DNA of 33,086 nucleotides from DATDCV01 sp036524155 (GTDB lineage: Bacteria; Verrucomicrobiota; Verrucomicrobiia; Limisphaerales; UBA8199). The translations under genes and the position numbers were made by a program. This document shows positions 1 through 8,847 of the stretch, piece after piece. A model generated the notes under the pieces. The model worked only from the letters and a program-made list of their open reading frames with translations, was not told where the DNA came from and did not search any database. Numbering within the stretch: the stretch's first letter is position 1; every line of letters starts with the position of its first letter. Location: assembly GCA_036524155.1 (NCBI GenBank), contig DATDCV010000341.1:1-33086 (forward strand), given 5' to 3'.

Positions 1-141
1 GCCGAGCGGTTCGGGATTAGTGGTCCAGCCCGCAGACGGCGGATTCTGCGTGTAGCCCATTGGGATGATGCCGTCCACTACTTCAGCAATCCCTCTCAAA
101 TCGAGCCAACTGCCAAAACGCGCCGGGAACCAAGCATAAAC
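1..141 (-). pseudogene. 3' fragment of a second hydrolase-like protein, runs off the window
   Basis: On the minus strand, 47 codons are open from base 141 to base 1, in a different frame from the overlapping ORF at 83-496. The peptide begins VYAWFPARFGSW and contains VVDGIIPMGYTQNPP, which reads like a late barrel strand of a TIM-barrel glycoside hydrolase (a hydrophobic strand ending in PMGY). It has no start codon or signal peptide of its own, and it follows directly on from the start of a different secreted protein. The best explanation is a deletion or frameshift that joined two genes, or an assembly junction. The family is not assigned; the TIM-barrel call is inference from a short stretch. 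Confidence 0.45.
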
Positions 142-496
142 CGTGGGCCGGGATGCTGAACGGCCGTTGTTTGTCTCTCTCGGTCCATTGCGGGAACTCC
201 CAGCGCCAGAGTCGAATAAAGTTATGATGATGGCTCTCGAGAAAGTCGAGATACGCTGCAAAATCAAAGGCCGACGGCGGATTAGTCAGGCCAATATCCT
301 GCAAGTTGGCCCAGGTATGCGAACCGGTGAGGTAAATGGCCTTGCCACCTCCTTCTGTGAAGTAGCGCGGGTCTACCGTGGCGACTCGTAACGGGCCGTT
401 CGCACTCTCGGCGGCGATGCTCAACGCGCCTAACGCCGTCAGCAACAAGTTCAACGCCAGACGAACGTTTGTTCCCTGTGTCTTGGACCATTTCAT
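83..496 (-). CDS. N-terminal part of a secreted DUF4038/DUF6298-like glycosidase, cut short
   Basis: The 137-residue product starts with a signal peptide (MKWSKTQ, then hydrophobic to about residue 28, cleavage near AAES). It continues with the conserved opening of putative secreted glycoside hydrolases: YFTEGGGKAIYLTGSHTW, NLQDIG, then FLESHHHNFIRLWRWE and QWTERDKQRPF. Proteins of this type are normally several hundred residues and go on into a TIM barrel. Here the frame ends after about 18 unrelated residues, and from base 141 another frame reads as a different hydrolase. The start ATG overlaps the TGA of the upstream gene (ATGA, bases 496-493), so translation is probably coupled. The substrate is unknown. 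The broken 3' part makes a functional enzyme doubtful. Confidence 0.6.
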   Translation of the reverse strand: MKWSKTQGTNVRLALNLLLTALGALSIAAESANGPLRVATVDPRYFTEGGGKAIYLTGSHTWANLQDIGLTNPPSAFDFAAYLDFLESHHHNFIRLWRWEFPQWTERDKQRPFSIPAHGLCLVPGAFWQLARFERDC

Positions 497-2025
497 CTTT
501 TAGAAGCTGCTGTGTATTGCAGGTCATCAAAAAAGACCCTGACACTATTGCCGTCAATCCAAGGCGTGCAAATGCCGAAGCGGTCGAAGAAAGCGCCGGT
601 GCGTCGGTCCTCTGAATCGAGATCCAGCGTGCAGGTTTGGCTGTCGAGGCTGACGGTAATCCGGCCGCTTCCATTGGCTGCCTCGGGGTCGTAGCGGAGT
701 GACCAGCTGTGGGAAGAACGGTCAGGATAAATGCGCAGTTTCGGACCGGAGCTAGCGAGCTGGGTTTTGGCACCGTTTCCGTGCACTCGGTAGACAGGGT
801 AGAAGAAGAAGCCTTCGGACGAAGGCCCCTCGATGTTGATGCCCAGGTAGTCCATGGGTGTGGCCTGGTCCTGGGCTGGGTTAGACAGCAGGCTCCACTT
901 GGAATGATAGAAGCCAATGGAAGCGGTGCTGTCGGAAACGCCTCGGACCATGCAGACCTTTCCTCCCGCGAAAAGCGGGGTGTTCAAGTTCAGAAGCGAA
1001 AGACGATCCCCGTAAGCCGCCAGTCGATTCGGGTCCCGGCAATCGCCCCGGAAAACCAGGCCGCCGAGTTCGCCGGGACTCTTGCCGCCCGCCCAGTGAG
1101 TTGGGCTCCAACCAAAATCAAAGTGCGGCCGGGTGTTCCTGGTTTGGTAGGTCGTGCGGTTTCCGACCCCGTCCCAGCCGGGATCCCGGCTGAAATCGAA
1201 ATGTTTCCCGTTGATGGTTACGTCGGCAATCCAAGCTTGTCCAGGGCTGTCCCAGGACTTGAGAACCGGCACCAGGCCAAAGTGGGTGAATGTCGCGCCA
1301 TCCGCACGGTGTTCCTTAATCACCGAGCAACTGGTCGACTGGCCGTTCAACGTGAGAGTGATCTGGCCGGTGGCGGCGACCTGGTTCGGTTCATAGGTGA
1401 GGCGCCAGTTATAAATGCGGTCACAAGGCAGGAGTTTTGCGGCAATCCTCTCGCCGGGAACGATGTCCCCGAGGACACCCGCACCGGCTCGCCAGCAGGC
1501 AGTGCAATACTCGACATGACAATGGAACCCGTCCCCTCGGCCGTTAATCCGCGCAACCAGGGTATTGGGCGTGCGCCACCCGTTCAGGGTGTTGGCATTG
1601 AAGAACCCCAGGAGGAAATGGCCCGGACCATGGGCGACCATGAGCCTCCCGGAAGCGCTGAACGGCTCATTGAGGCTGACCGCGGTCGGCAGACGACACC
1701 CGTAATAGGCTGGTTCCGCCGCGGGGTTGATCGTGCCGCCCCCTTCGCCCGGTCTGGGCCCGGCGTGCTGGCTCAGGGGGTTGTAGCCGAAATCCTGGGT
1801 GACTGTTCTCGGCTCAAACTGGGTCCCCCTGTTGTTGATCCCTTCCCAGCCGACAGGTTCCCGCTCAAAGTTCTCCTCCCGCAACGCAGCAAGGACCGCC
1901 TGTGGCGCGCTCGCTTCCTTTCCATGGACCTGTTGCGCATGTGCGCCGGGGAACGACGGAGCCGCGTCCGCAGTCCAAATACTGGTGGAAATCAAACCGG
2001 CAAACGCGAGATGAGCCAACTGCAT
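493..2025 (-). CDS. secreted protein with two tandem sandwich-like domains, function unknown
   Basis: The product has 510 residues. I chose the ATG at 2025 because it opens directly into a signal peptide (MQLAHLAFAGLISTSIWTADA). An ATG 63 bases further upstream would add a charged tail and overlap the preceding gene. The mature protein seems internally duplicated. Each half starts with a W-G-x-x-N-R-(G)T motif and an aromatic DFGY/DFGW segment, and ends with a strand pair (YNWRLTYEP..GQITLTLNG and HSWSLRYDP..GRITVSLDS) followed by F..FG and a final D-V/D-L strand. This pattern fits concanavalin/laminin-G-like beta-sandwiches, possibly glycan binding; that is inference. It lies 7 bases behind a beta-helix gene and overlaps the next gene by ATGA, so it is in an operon. 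Confidence 0.7.
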   Translation of the reverse strand: MQLAHLAFAGLISTSIWTADAAPSFPGAHAQQVHGKEASAPQAVLAALREENFEREPVGWEGINNRGTQFEPRTVTQDFGYNPLSQHAGPRPGEGGGTINPAAEPAYYGCRLPTAVSLNEPFSASGRLMVAHGPGHFLLGFFNANTLNGWRTPNTLVARINGRGDGFHCHVEYCTACWRAGAGVLGDIVPGERIAAKLLPCDRIYNWRLTYEPNQVAATGQITLTLNGQSTSCSVIKEHRADGATFTHFGLVPVLKSWDSPGQAWIADVTINGKHFDFSRDPGWDGVGNRTTYQTRNTRPHFDFGWSPTHWAGGKSPGELGGLVFRGDCRDPNRLAAYGDRLSLLNLNTPLFAGGKVCMVRGVSDSTASIGFYHSKWSLLSNPAQDQATPMDYLGINIEGPSSEGFFFYPVYRVHGNGAKTQLASSGPKLRIYPDRSSHSWSLRYDPEAANGSGRITVSLDSQTCTLDLDSEDRRTGAFFDRFGICTPWIDGNSVRVFFDDLQYTAASKR

Positions 2026-2032
2026 GCGCCCT

Positions 2033-3316
2033 TTATTGTCGGTTGATTTCCAGCCGTGGCCGTTTCGCCGTGGGGTGGAGTGCGCCAAACCTGGAGTCGA
2101 TGCGAGTCAGCAACGCGCTGAGCTTCTGATGGAAAGTCGCCGGCGTGACCGCTTCGTTCCCCTCCGCGTTAACCTGCCCGTCAGCCTCGAAATTGTAGCT
2201 GTGAGCGAGATTGTTCCGGACGGTGTTCCCCCCAGCTTGGTTCTTCTTTTGTCCGAGCATGATCCAAGGGCGGGCTCGGTCTGTCCAGCGGCTGAAGCAG
2301 GTGTTGTCATGGATCGTGCAATTCTGGGCGTCGTACAGGGAAATGCCGTGGTAGTGGTTTACACAAACGACGTTGCTCTCGACCAAGAAACGGACGAGGG
2401 GGCCATCGAAGCACCCGATGCCTTGGAGGGGATTCGGGAACGGCAGCCCGTCGGTCTCGCGAGCGATGATGATGTTCCCGCGCAACGTCACGTCGCGCAC
2501 CGTGCCTGTGCCGACGTTGAAGAGAAAAACCTGGATGCCGTCGTCGTGGTTATCATCGCCGTCGCGGGAACCAACGAAGTTGTTCTTGATGACGTTATAC
2601 TGAAGGACCTGGCCGTCGCGGGTGGCCCGCATGCCGTCGGCGGAAAAGTTGGCCACCACGTTGCCTTCAGCCACGCAGTCCGGCGCGCAAAGTTGAATGC
2701 CGAACCGGGTGTTGAGGACATAGTTGTTCCGTGCGACATGATGCCTTCCATGGCGTCCCAGCCAAATCCCACTGGCGGGCTTTTCCACCCAGTCCCTTCC
2801 GGTCCAGTTCGTCGTTTCGAGAACAGAATAGACAAAGCAATCCTCCACCACCAAATCGGCGCTGTTTTCGGCGCCGCGCTCGCCGAGACTAACCAGTTCG
2901 CGCGGGACCTTCGCCAGCGGACTAGGAGCTAGCGAAGGGGAAATTGTAAGCCCCCGCGCGACCCAGTTCCTGCCCTCACCAATCTCGACCCAGCCCACCT
3001 GCGGCGTCTGCCCGGGAGCAGCGGCAATGATAATAGGCTGGCTGTTGTACCCACCCGGAATTGAAAGAATGCCATGCCATCCTGATCGAAGCAGGACGGC
3101 GTCGCCCGGCTTAACCGGAGCGTTCGGATTGGCGGGTTGGCCCTGCTGGTCGCAGAGCTGGATGAGCCCCTCCTGGATTACCTCCTCGATAGTTCGCCAA
3201 GGATGCTCGGCGCTGCCATTGCCCTGCGTACTGCCTTTGGCGGGATCGCAGTAATAAGTCGCCGCCGGGGCCGTAAGCGTAGCCAAGGCCAAAAGCAGTG
3301 CACTTCGAACATACAT
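2033..3316 (-). CDS. secreted right-handed parallel beta-helix protein
   Basis: The product has 427 residues. The ATG at 3316 opens a clean signal peptide (MYVRSALLLALATLTAPAA). An in-frame ATG 42 bases upstream is less likely. The mature start TYYCDPAKGSTQGNGS..HPWRTIEEVI and the PGDAVLLRSG segment are the standard opening of extracellular pectate-lyase-like beta-helix proteins. The middle is a ladder of short turns with Asn/Asp (VVEDCF, VARNNYV, VAEGNVV, QYNVIKNNFVG, DDGIQVF, TLRGNIII, TIHDNTC, TVRNNLA). No catalytic set can be assigned, so polysaccharide lyase or glycosidase activity is inference. It is followed after 7 bases by the duplicated sandwich-domain gene. Confidence 0.8.
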   Translation of the reverse strand: MYVRSALLLALATLTAPAATYYCDPAKGSTQGNGSAEHPWRTIEEVIQEGLIQLCDQQGQPANPNAPVKPGDAVLLRSGWHGILSIPGGYNSQPIIIAAAPGQTPQVGWVEIGEGRNWVARGLTISPSLAPSPLAKVPRELVSLGERGAENSADLVVEDCFVYSVLETTNWTGRDWVEKPASGIWLGRHGRHHVARNNYVLNTRFGIQLCAPDCVAEGNVVANFSADGMRATRDGQVLQYNVIKNNFVGSRDGDDNHDDGIQVFLFNVGTGTVRDVTLRGNIIIARETDGLPFPNPLQGIGCFDGPLVRFLVESNVVCVNHYHGISLYDAQNCTIHDNTCFSRWTDRARPWIMLGQKKNQAGGNTVRNNLAHSYNFEADGQVNAEGNEAVTPATFHQKLSALLTRIDSRFGALHPTAKRPRLEINRQ

Positions 3317-3395
3317 CGTAGGCGCAGTATGTCCGCCCGTGCGGATCCTGGCAATCATCGGCTACGATCGATTGGGCCTGAATAGGTTTCATTGA

Positions 3396-4805
3396 CTAAC
3401 GCAGGCGGAAAAATCGGCGCTGGGCGTCGGTCGGCACGGCCACGCTCTTTCGGTCTCCCTGTACAAAAGGAGTGGCGATGAGGGGAGTCCACGGCCCATC
3501 GACCGCCGGGGCGGACTCAACGGTCCAACCGTCTTCATCGATGGGCCAGGAAAGCAGCACTGCTGGCGTAATGGCCAACGCGGGCGCTGGGAACGGACAG
3601 GTGAGCGTCCCTTGCTCGGTGTCGGTGGCTAACGGCTCAACGGTGAGGGTGTTGGTGACGTTGCAGAACCGGTTTGTGTTGAGTTGCGCGTTGTGGGCAA
3701 TCCCCAGGTACGTTCCGAAGTCCGGATCGTTACCAAACAGCACGATGCCTTGTGGCAGGCTGCTGAAGCGATTCCGGGCGATGACCAGGTTCTCGCCGGA
3801 TACTCCCAGACCCATGGGGCGGAGGCCCGGTGCCGTTCCGTCGAGTGTGTTGTCCACGATGGTGCTGCCATCGCCGCGCAACACGACCAGATGCAGTTGA
3901 TTATTTCGGAGCACGTTGCTCTCGAATCGGATTGGCTGAAGCGCTGCCAACGGACTTTGCCCGAAATCATTAGCATCGTCAGCTAAGATGCCGATGGCAA
4001 ATGGCGTCGGATCGGTGGTGCCGACATAGGAATGGTCGCTGACAGTGTTCCGACTCACCTCGCCCGTCGCCCCGGCACCAATCTGAATGCCAACCTGGGT
4101 GCCGCTGGCATCGGGGCCGTTCCCGGTGATGGTGTTGTCGCTCACCACGAAGGTCGTGCGAATCAGGGTCGGGTCAAAGGTTCCGCTGAGCCATGATGGG
4201 GAATCTCCGCCCAAAGCGATGGAGATAAGGCTGTCCGCGAATGTACACCGGAGAACCTGATTGGTTACAGGACTGGTGCCGAGGCTGACCGGGTTAACGA
4301 CGCGCAAACCGCAGGCAGTACCGGCACCCAAGCTATTGCCTCGGAATCCCGTGATGCGACAATTCTCCACGCGCCCACCAGAGCCGAAAAAGTAAATGGC
4401 CTGCAAGACACCCGCATGGGCCAGGTTCTGTTGGTTTTCGGCCAGATGTTCCCCTTCGAAAGTCAGGTTGGAGACCACGACCTCGGATCGGAGGATGCCA
4501 AGCAGCGGCACAAGACTGGAACCCAGGGCGCTATACGGCTGGCTCATCCCCGACGTGACCCGCAGCACCGCTCCCGGCGAACCGGATAGAGTCAGGGATT
4601 TATCCGAGATCAGAATCTGGCCGGCATACACGCCCGCAGCAATGTGAATCGTGTCATTGGAGTGGGCTGCGTCCACCGCAGCCTGGATAGTTGGATAATT
4701 CCCCGGCACGTAAAGGTCGGCGGCGCGGGCCGAGACAGCAAAGGTCAGCGCCGTGCAGACACCCGCCAATACAGCCTTCAGTCCAGTTTCAGTTGGTGCT
4801 TTCAT
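3396..4805 (-). CDS. secreted beta-helix protein with a C-terminal Verrucomicrobia-type domain
   Basis: The 469-residue product has a signal peptide ending near SARAAD. It then has the classic beta-helix start LYVPGNYPTIQAAVDAA..DTIHIAAGVY, as in pectinesterase- and NosD-like proteins. Repeated rungs follow (VVSNLTFEG, VENCRITGFRGNSLG, VVSDNTITGNG, EVSRNTVSDH, RFESNVLRNN, TIVDNTLDG, VIARNRFSS). The last 50 residues or so (WTVESAPAVDGPWTPL ... RRFFRLR) match a short C-terminal module seen on many exported Verrucomicrobia proteins; its role is not known to me. No catalytic residues can be named. The gene is co-directional with its neighbours, with gaps of 60 and 79 bases. Confidence 0.8.
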   Translation of the reverse strand: MKAPTETGLKAVLAGVCTALTFAVSARAADLYVPGNYPTIQAAVDAAHSNDTIHIAAGVYAGQILISDKSLTLSGSPGAVLRVTSGMSQPYSALGSSLVPLLGILRSEVVVSNLTFEGEHLAENQQNLAHAGVLQAIYFFGSGGRVENCRITGFRGNSLGAGTACGLRVVNPVSLGTSPVTNQVLRCTFADSLISIALGGDSPSWLSGTFDPTLIRTTFVVSDNTITGNGPDASGTQVGIQIGAGATGEVSRNTVSDHSYVGTTDPTPFAIGILADDANDFGQSPLAALQPIRFESNVLRNNQLHLVVLRGDGSTIVDNTLDGTAPGLRPMGLGVSGENLVIARNRFSSLPQGIVLFGNDPDFGTYLGIAHNAQLNTNRFCNVTNTLTVEPLATDTEQGTLTCPFPAPALAITPAVLLSWPIDEDGWTVESAPAVDGPWTPLIATPFVQGDRKSVAVPTDAQRRFFRLR

Positions 4806-4865
4806 ACGATGCGTGTCGGTATGCCGACTTTGCCCATTCCTTGGATTCAGCAGGCCTGATCCGGT

Positions 4866-5402
4866 TCACCGAGGCTGGAGGTCGACCTGCAACTGCTTGA
4901 TCTCGTAATCCACGATCGCCACCACCACCTGAAGCGTCCACTTGCTGCCATCAAGCACGTTCGTGAGTTTCGCCTCCACGTGCATATGGTCGTCTTCACC
5001 AGTGCTGGAAAAGGAGCCGTCGGCTTCGCGCACAACCAGGAAATTGTCATGCAGCGACCCACTGCCTTCCCATATCGGCACCCAGACCCCGTCAACGAGG
5101 ACGCTGACCTTCATAGGCGCCTTCGGTTCGACGATTTCCAAGGTCAGCGTCCCATCCGGGTGAAGGCGAAAGAAGTCACCTTGCCCCGAGGTGACGACCT
5201 CCAGCCTCAACTGACCATCAGAGGAAAAGGCATAATACCAGCCGATGCTATCGCGGTCGATGTGCGTAACAACCGCGCCCTGGCCAGGATCGGCCTGGGC
5301 GTGGGTGGTGAACACGAAAGCCGCAGCCGCGAGAGCTGCCACGGCAAGGAACCGTCCGGACGTGGTGTGGAGGATTTTCAGGTTTTGAACGAACTGTTTC
5401 AT
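4866..5402 (-). CDS. small secreted protein of unknown function
   Basis: The 178-residue product has an N-terminal hydrophobic segment (about residues 18-36, RFLAVAALAAAAFVF) and a cleavage-like THAQA site. The mature part is rich in beta-strand and acidic residues, with alternating hydrophobic stretches (WYYAFSSDGQLRLEVV, GTLTLEIVEP, VSVLVDGVWVPIWEG, WTLQVVVAIVDYEI) and a His/Asp-rich EDDHMHVEAKL. I do not recognise the family. A single beta-sandwich is the likeliest fold. A GAAAGG-like Shine-Dalgarno lies about 15 bases upstream of the ATG. It is the only small non-helix protein in this run of beta-helix genes, so a binding or accessory role is possible but unproven. Confidence 0.65.
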   Translation of the reverse strand: MKQFVQNLKILHTTSGRFLAVAALAAAAFVFTTHAQADPGQGAVVTHIDRDSIGWYYAFSSDGQLRLEVVTSGQGDFFRLHPDGTLTLEIVEPKAPMKVSVLVDGVWVPIWEGSGSLHDNFLVVREADGSFSSTGEDDHMHVEAKLTNVLDGSKWTLQVVVAIVDYEIKQLQVDLQPR

Positions 5403-5536
5403 AATGTCTACTCTGCCTTTCTGTTTGCGGTTGCGCAGGCCCTGCCGACCGGATGCAATCTAATCGTTCGGTAACGGCATCACCTGAATAAGCCGCAAGC
5501 AGCTCTGGAGATTACATTGAATCTTTGCAACGCGGG

Positions 5537-8500
5537 CTATGGCCGGTCCGGTCTCACGTAATTGGTGTTTGGACCAAGGTACGCCGGCGCTTCTCCTGAT
5601 GGCCGCTCCTTCAGCCAAGCTAATTGGAGCTTCTCGAGAGCCGGCGCGTGAAACACCGAAGCCGCTTCCCGACCCACGGCCAAAAGCCGCTCGCCGTCGC
5701 GAGCGAAGGCAAGTTTGAGGCCGTCCTGCTTGAATGAAAGGACCGTCTGCCCGGTGGCGGTATCGAACAGTTTGCTTTCTCCTTCGGACCCGACTGCCAG
5801 CCGTGAACCATCCGGAGAAAACGAAAGCGAGGTGTATTCGGTCAGGGCCCGCGGCAACACCATCCGGCGGTGGGTCGCAAGGTCCCACAGAAAGGCACTG
5901 CCATCCCCGACAGCCACAGCCAGCCAGCGGTTGTCGGGGGAAAAGGCACAGGCATTCATATTTTGAACCGCGGGGACCCCGCGCCGCATCGGGGGGCCTT
6001 TCATCATAGGGACTTCCCACACTCCCATGTCGCCCGGTCCGGTGAAGAAGGCCAGCAATTTGCCATCGTGCGACAGTTTGACACCGTGGACGCTCTGAGC
6101 GCGCGGCAATTCAGCGATCGGTTCCAAATGTGGCAGTCGCCAAATGCGGACTTGGTCGTCCACCGCCCCTTTGGTAACCAGCGTGGAACCATCCAAGGAG
6201 GCGTCCATAAGGTAAACGTACCCCTTGTGGGCGTTGGTCAGGACCATTTCTTGTCCAACCACTGGACCCACAACGCGGAGGCTCCCGTCAGAGCCGCCCA
6301 AAACCAGGCTTCGCCCGCCTGGCAGGACAACGCCCGTGATCCGTTTTCCCGCCGGCAGGGCTGTGGCGAAGCTTCGCTGCAGTGGTGTGCTGGTCCAGGC
6401 CTCGGCAATCCATGACTCGACGCCGTTGGTGGACTCGGACTGAAGAAGGCGGCCAAAGCCGCTGCCATCGGCGGCAACTTCGAAGTAATCTGACTTGGGA
6501 AAAGAAACCCGCTCGGGCGCGGTCGATGGCTCATCCAATAACCAGAGCTTTACCTCGCCATTGCGGGCGCCGGTCGCGAGAAAATGCCCGTCTGGCGAGA
6601 AGTCCACCGAGGTGATTGGGTCCGTATGACCGCGTAGGATTCGGGTGTTCCGCCAACTCGATGTTTCCCACAGACGGACCGTAGGATCACCCCCCACAAT
6701 TGCGAGCCAACGGCGATCGGTTGAAAATACCGCACGAGCGGCAAGGGCAGAATCACGCAGTTCGGCAACCAAGGTCCGATCCGCGGCGCTCCAAATCCGG
6801 GTCGGTGATTTGCCGCCCGGATTCACCAACCACCGCCCATCGACCGAGAATCTCAAAATACCAAGACTGCCCGGCGCATTGGTGAGAACGCCGACTTTTC
6901 GGCGCTCGGTCAGATTCCAGAAGCCGATGCGGCCGGATTCGTCTGTGACCACGAGCATACTGCCATCCGGCGAGAAGATTCCCTGGATCGCGGCGCCAGA
7001 TTCGGTTCGAACTGCCTTCAACCAGCTTTTCCCGTCCAGGTCCCAGAGGCCGATTTGACTGGCGTAAGCCACCGCGAGCACTTTTTGGTCGGGCGAGAGA
7101 TCCAGCCATCTGACCACTGCTTTTGCATCGAGCAGCGTGGGTTGCGCGCCAGTTTGCAGATCCACGCACGTTACGACCGTACTCGCCTGCCAATTGTCGC
7201 GGTAATACAAAACCTTCCGATTAGAGGCCACGGCCGTGACTTCTGAGATGCCCCCGCCAAAATCCAGAATGTTAATGATGCTCGATGGCCGCCGCTCTCT
7301 GAGATTCCAGAGCACGGTGCGAAAATCGGCCGTGCCGCAAGTCAGCAACGTTTCGTCGTCGAGAAAGCGAAGACTTAAGACTGAAGCGGAGTGCATGACG
7401 AGCGAGGTGTGCGTGTCGCCATCGCTGAGACGGGCCAGATAACGCCACTCCCAATTGCGCAGATCAGTTTCGTGCAGCCCCGGCTCATAACGACGCAAGA
7501 GCGTCCGCGCGATTCCCAGATCGCCCTCGTCCAATGCGCGATTGGCCAGATCCATATCTGCGATGTAGCTGCGGAATTGGAACTTCAAGGACTCCCCTTC
7601 CGCCCGACGCCACTGCCACAGGATTCCGGTCAGGCCGAGCAGGCCGACCATCACCAGCCCAATTGCCGATGCGGCCAGCGCCGGTTTGCGGCGGCACCAC
7701 CGCACGCCGCGCTCGAAGGGGCCCGCTGGTCGGGCGTGCGTCGGCTTGTTCTCGAGAAATCGCTCCAGGTCGGCGGCCAATTCTCCCGCACTGGCGTAAC
7801 GCTCCCGCGCCAGCTTGTTCAGACACTTCAAACACACCGCTGCCAGGTCCCCCGGTACTGCTGGGTTCAATAACCGCGGCGACAGCGGTTCCTGCTGCAA
7901 GACCTGCGTCAGCGTCTCAGCCGTGCTCGTGCCCACAAACGGCGCACGGGCCGTCAGCAGATGAAATAACAACGTTCCTAATCCATAAATATCCGCCGCC
8001 GGTCCAACGCCTCCGCCCCCTTTGGCCTGCTCCGGAGCCATGTAACCTGGCGTTCCCAATACCTGCCCTGTCAGTGTTAGTGAGCTTTCATCGTCCATCG
8101 GCCGGGCCAGCCCGAAATCGGTTACGTGCGGCTCTCCTTGCGAGTCCAGCAGTACGTTAGAGGGCTTCAGGTCGCGATGCAGCACACCTTCCTGGTGCGC
8201 GTGTTGCACCGCTTGGGCCACTTTGGCAACCAACTCCGCGGCTTGCCGCCACGGCAACGGTCCTTCACGGGTCACTTCCGCCAGGTTTTGGCCTTTGACC
8301 AAATCCATCGCGAAGAAATGCTGCCCGTCCTGCTCGCTCACGTCGTGCACCGCGACGATGTTCGGATGGTTCAACCTCGCTGCATTCGCGGCCTCAGCCC
8401 GGAAGCGTTTGACTTGCCCCGGGGTCGCCAGCCAGGCATCGCGCAACACCTTGACCGCCACTTCGCGCCCCAAGCTGACTTGCCGCGCGCGAAACACCAC

Positions 8501-8716
8501 CCCCATCCCGCCACGGGCAACTTCTTCGAGCAGTTCGTAATCACCCAGCCGACGGAGAACTGGCATTGCGGACGTTTCGGCCGGTTCCGGGGTATCGGGG
8601 GAGAAGAGCGCGGTGACGAGGCACCGCGGACAGTTGCCCGCCAGTTCATCACCCGCCAGAGGGGCGCCGCAGCGGGGACATGGCTTCGAAGCCGACCTGT
8701 TCGCAACAATCATCAT
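5537..8716 (-). CDS. membrane Ser/Thr protein kinase with N-terminal zinc ribbon and WD40 sensor
   Basis: The product has 1059 residues. Residues 13-32 hold a four-Cys zinc ribbon (C13, C16, C29, C32). The Hanks-type kinase domain spans about 60-325: glycine loop GGMGVVF (69-75), ATP lysine K89 in VAVKVL, catalytic HRDLKPSN from residue 180, DFG at 200-202, and APE near 228. A single membrane helix lies at about 346-368 (ALAASAIGLVMVGLLGL). The rest, from about 410, is a WD40 region with at least nine blades ending in LW/IW/FW plus D/N (for example VLWNL, GLWDL, RIWSA, KLWLL, FLWDL). All catalytic residues are present, so it should be active. The topology suggests a cytoplasmic kinase with a propeller on the other side of the membrane. 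Two start codons in tandem (8716, 8713); no clear Shine-Dalgarno. It is likely linked to the ECF sigma factor encoded nearby. Confidence 0.93.
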   Translation of the reverse strand: MMIVANRSASKPCPRCGAPLAGDELAGNCPRCLVTALFSPDTPEPAETSAMPVLRRLGDYELLEEVARGGMGVVFRARQVSLGREVAVKVLRDAWLATPGQVKRFRAEAANAARLNHPNIVAVHDVSEQDGQHFFAMDLVKGQNLAEVTREGPLPWRQAAELVAKVAQAVQHAHQEGVLHRDLKPSNVLLDSQGEPHVTDFGLARPMDDESSLTLTGQVLGTPGYMAPEQAKGGGGVGPAADIYGLGTLLFHLLTARAPFVGTSTAETLTQVLQQEPLSPRLLNPAVPGDLAAVCLKCLNKLARERYASAGELAADLERFLENKPTHARPAGPFERGVRWCRRKPALAASAIGLVMVGLLGLTGILWQWRRAEGESLKFQFRSYIADMDLANRALDEGDLGIARTLLRRYEPGLHETDLRNWEWRYLARLSDGDTHTSLVMHSASVLSLRFLDDETLLTCGTADFRTVLWNLRERRPSSIINILDFGGGISEVTAVASNRKVLYYRDNWQASTVVTCVDLQTGAQPTLLDAKAVVRWLDLSPDQKVLAVAYASQIGLWDLDGKSWLKAVRTESGAAIQGIFSPDGSMLVVTDESGRIGFWNLTERRKVGVLTNAPGSLGILRFSVDGRWLVNPGGKSPTRIWSAADRTLVAELRDSALAARAVFSTDRRWLAIVGGDPTVRLWETSSWRNTRILRGHTDPITSVDFSPDGHFLATGARNGEVKLWLLDEPSTAPERVSFPKSDYFEVAADGSGFGRLLQSESTNGVESWIAEAWTSTPLQRSFATALPAGKRITGVVLPGGRSLVLGGSDGSLRVVGPVVGQEMVLTNAHKGYVYLMDASLDGSTLVTKGAVDDQVRIWRLPHLEPIAELPRAQSVHGVKLSHDGKLLAFFTGPGDMGVWEVPMMKGPPMRRGVPAVQNMNACAFSPDNRWLAVAVGDGSAFLWDLATHRRMVLPRALTEYTSLSFSPDGSRLAVGSEGESKLFDTATGQTVLSFKQDGLKLAFARDGERLLAVGREAASVFHAPALEKLQLAWLKERPSGEAPAYLGPNTNYVRPDRP

Positions 8717-8847
8717 GGGATTAAGCCGCAGACCGCGCCGTTGATTACGCTCCGGCCTGCGTAACCGATCAGGTCAGCCATCGCGCCGAGGCTCACGACG
8801 ACGTGGACGATCATTCTGGATTGCATATCCGCACACTTCTTTCGCGC

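Noticed and set aside
709..2046. Long plus-strand open frame opposite the duplicated-domain gene
   Set aside because: It is antisense to a gene with a signal peptide and duplicated domains, has Arg/Pro/Gly-rich composition and no recognisable motif.
5460..6020. 186-codon minus-strand open frame overlapping the 3' end of the kinase gene
   Set aside because: It is a different frame of the WD40 region, which itself is well supported.
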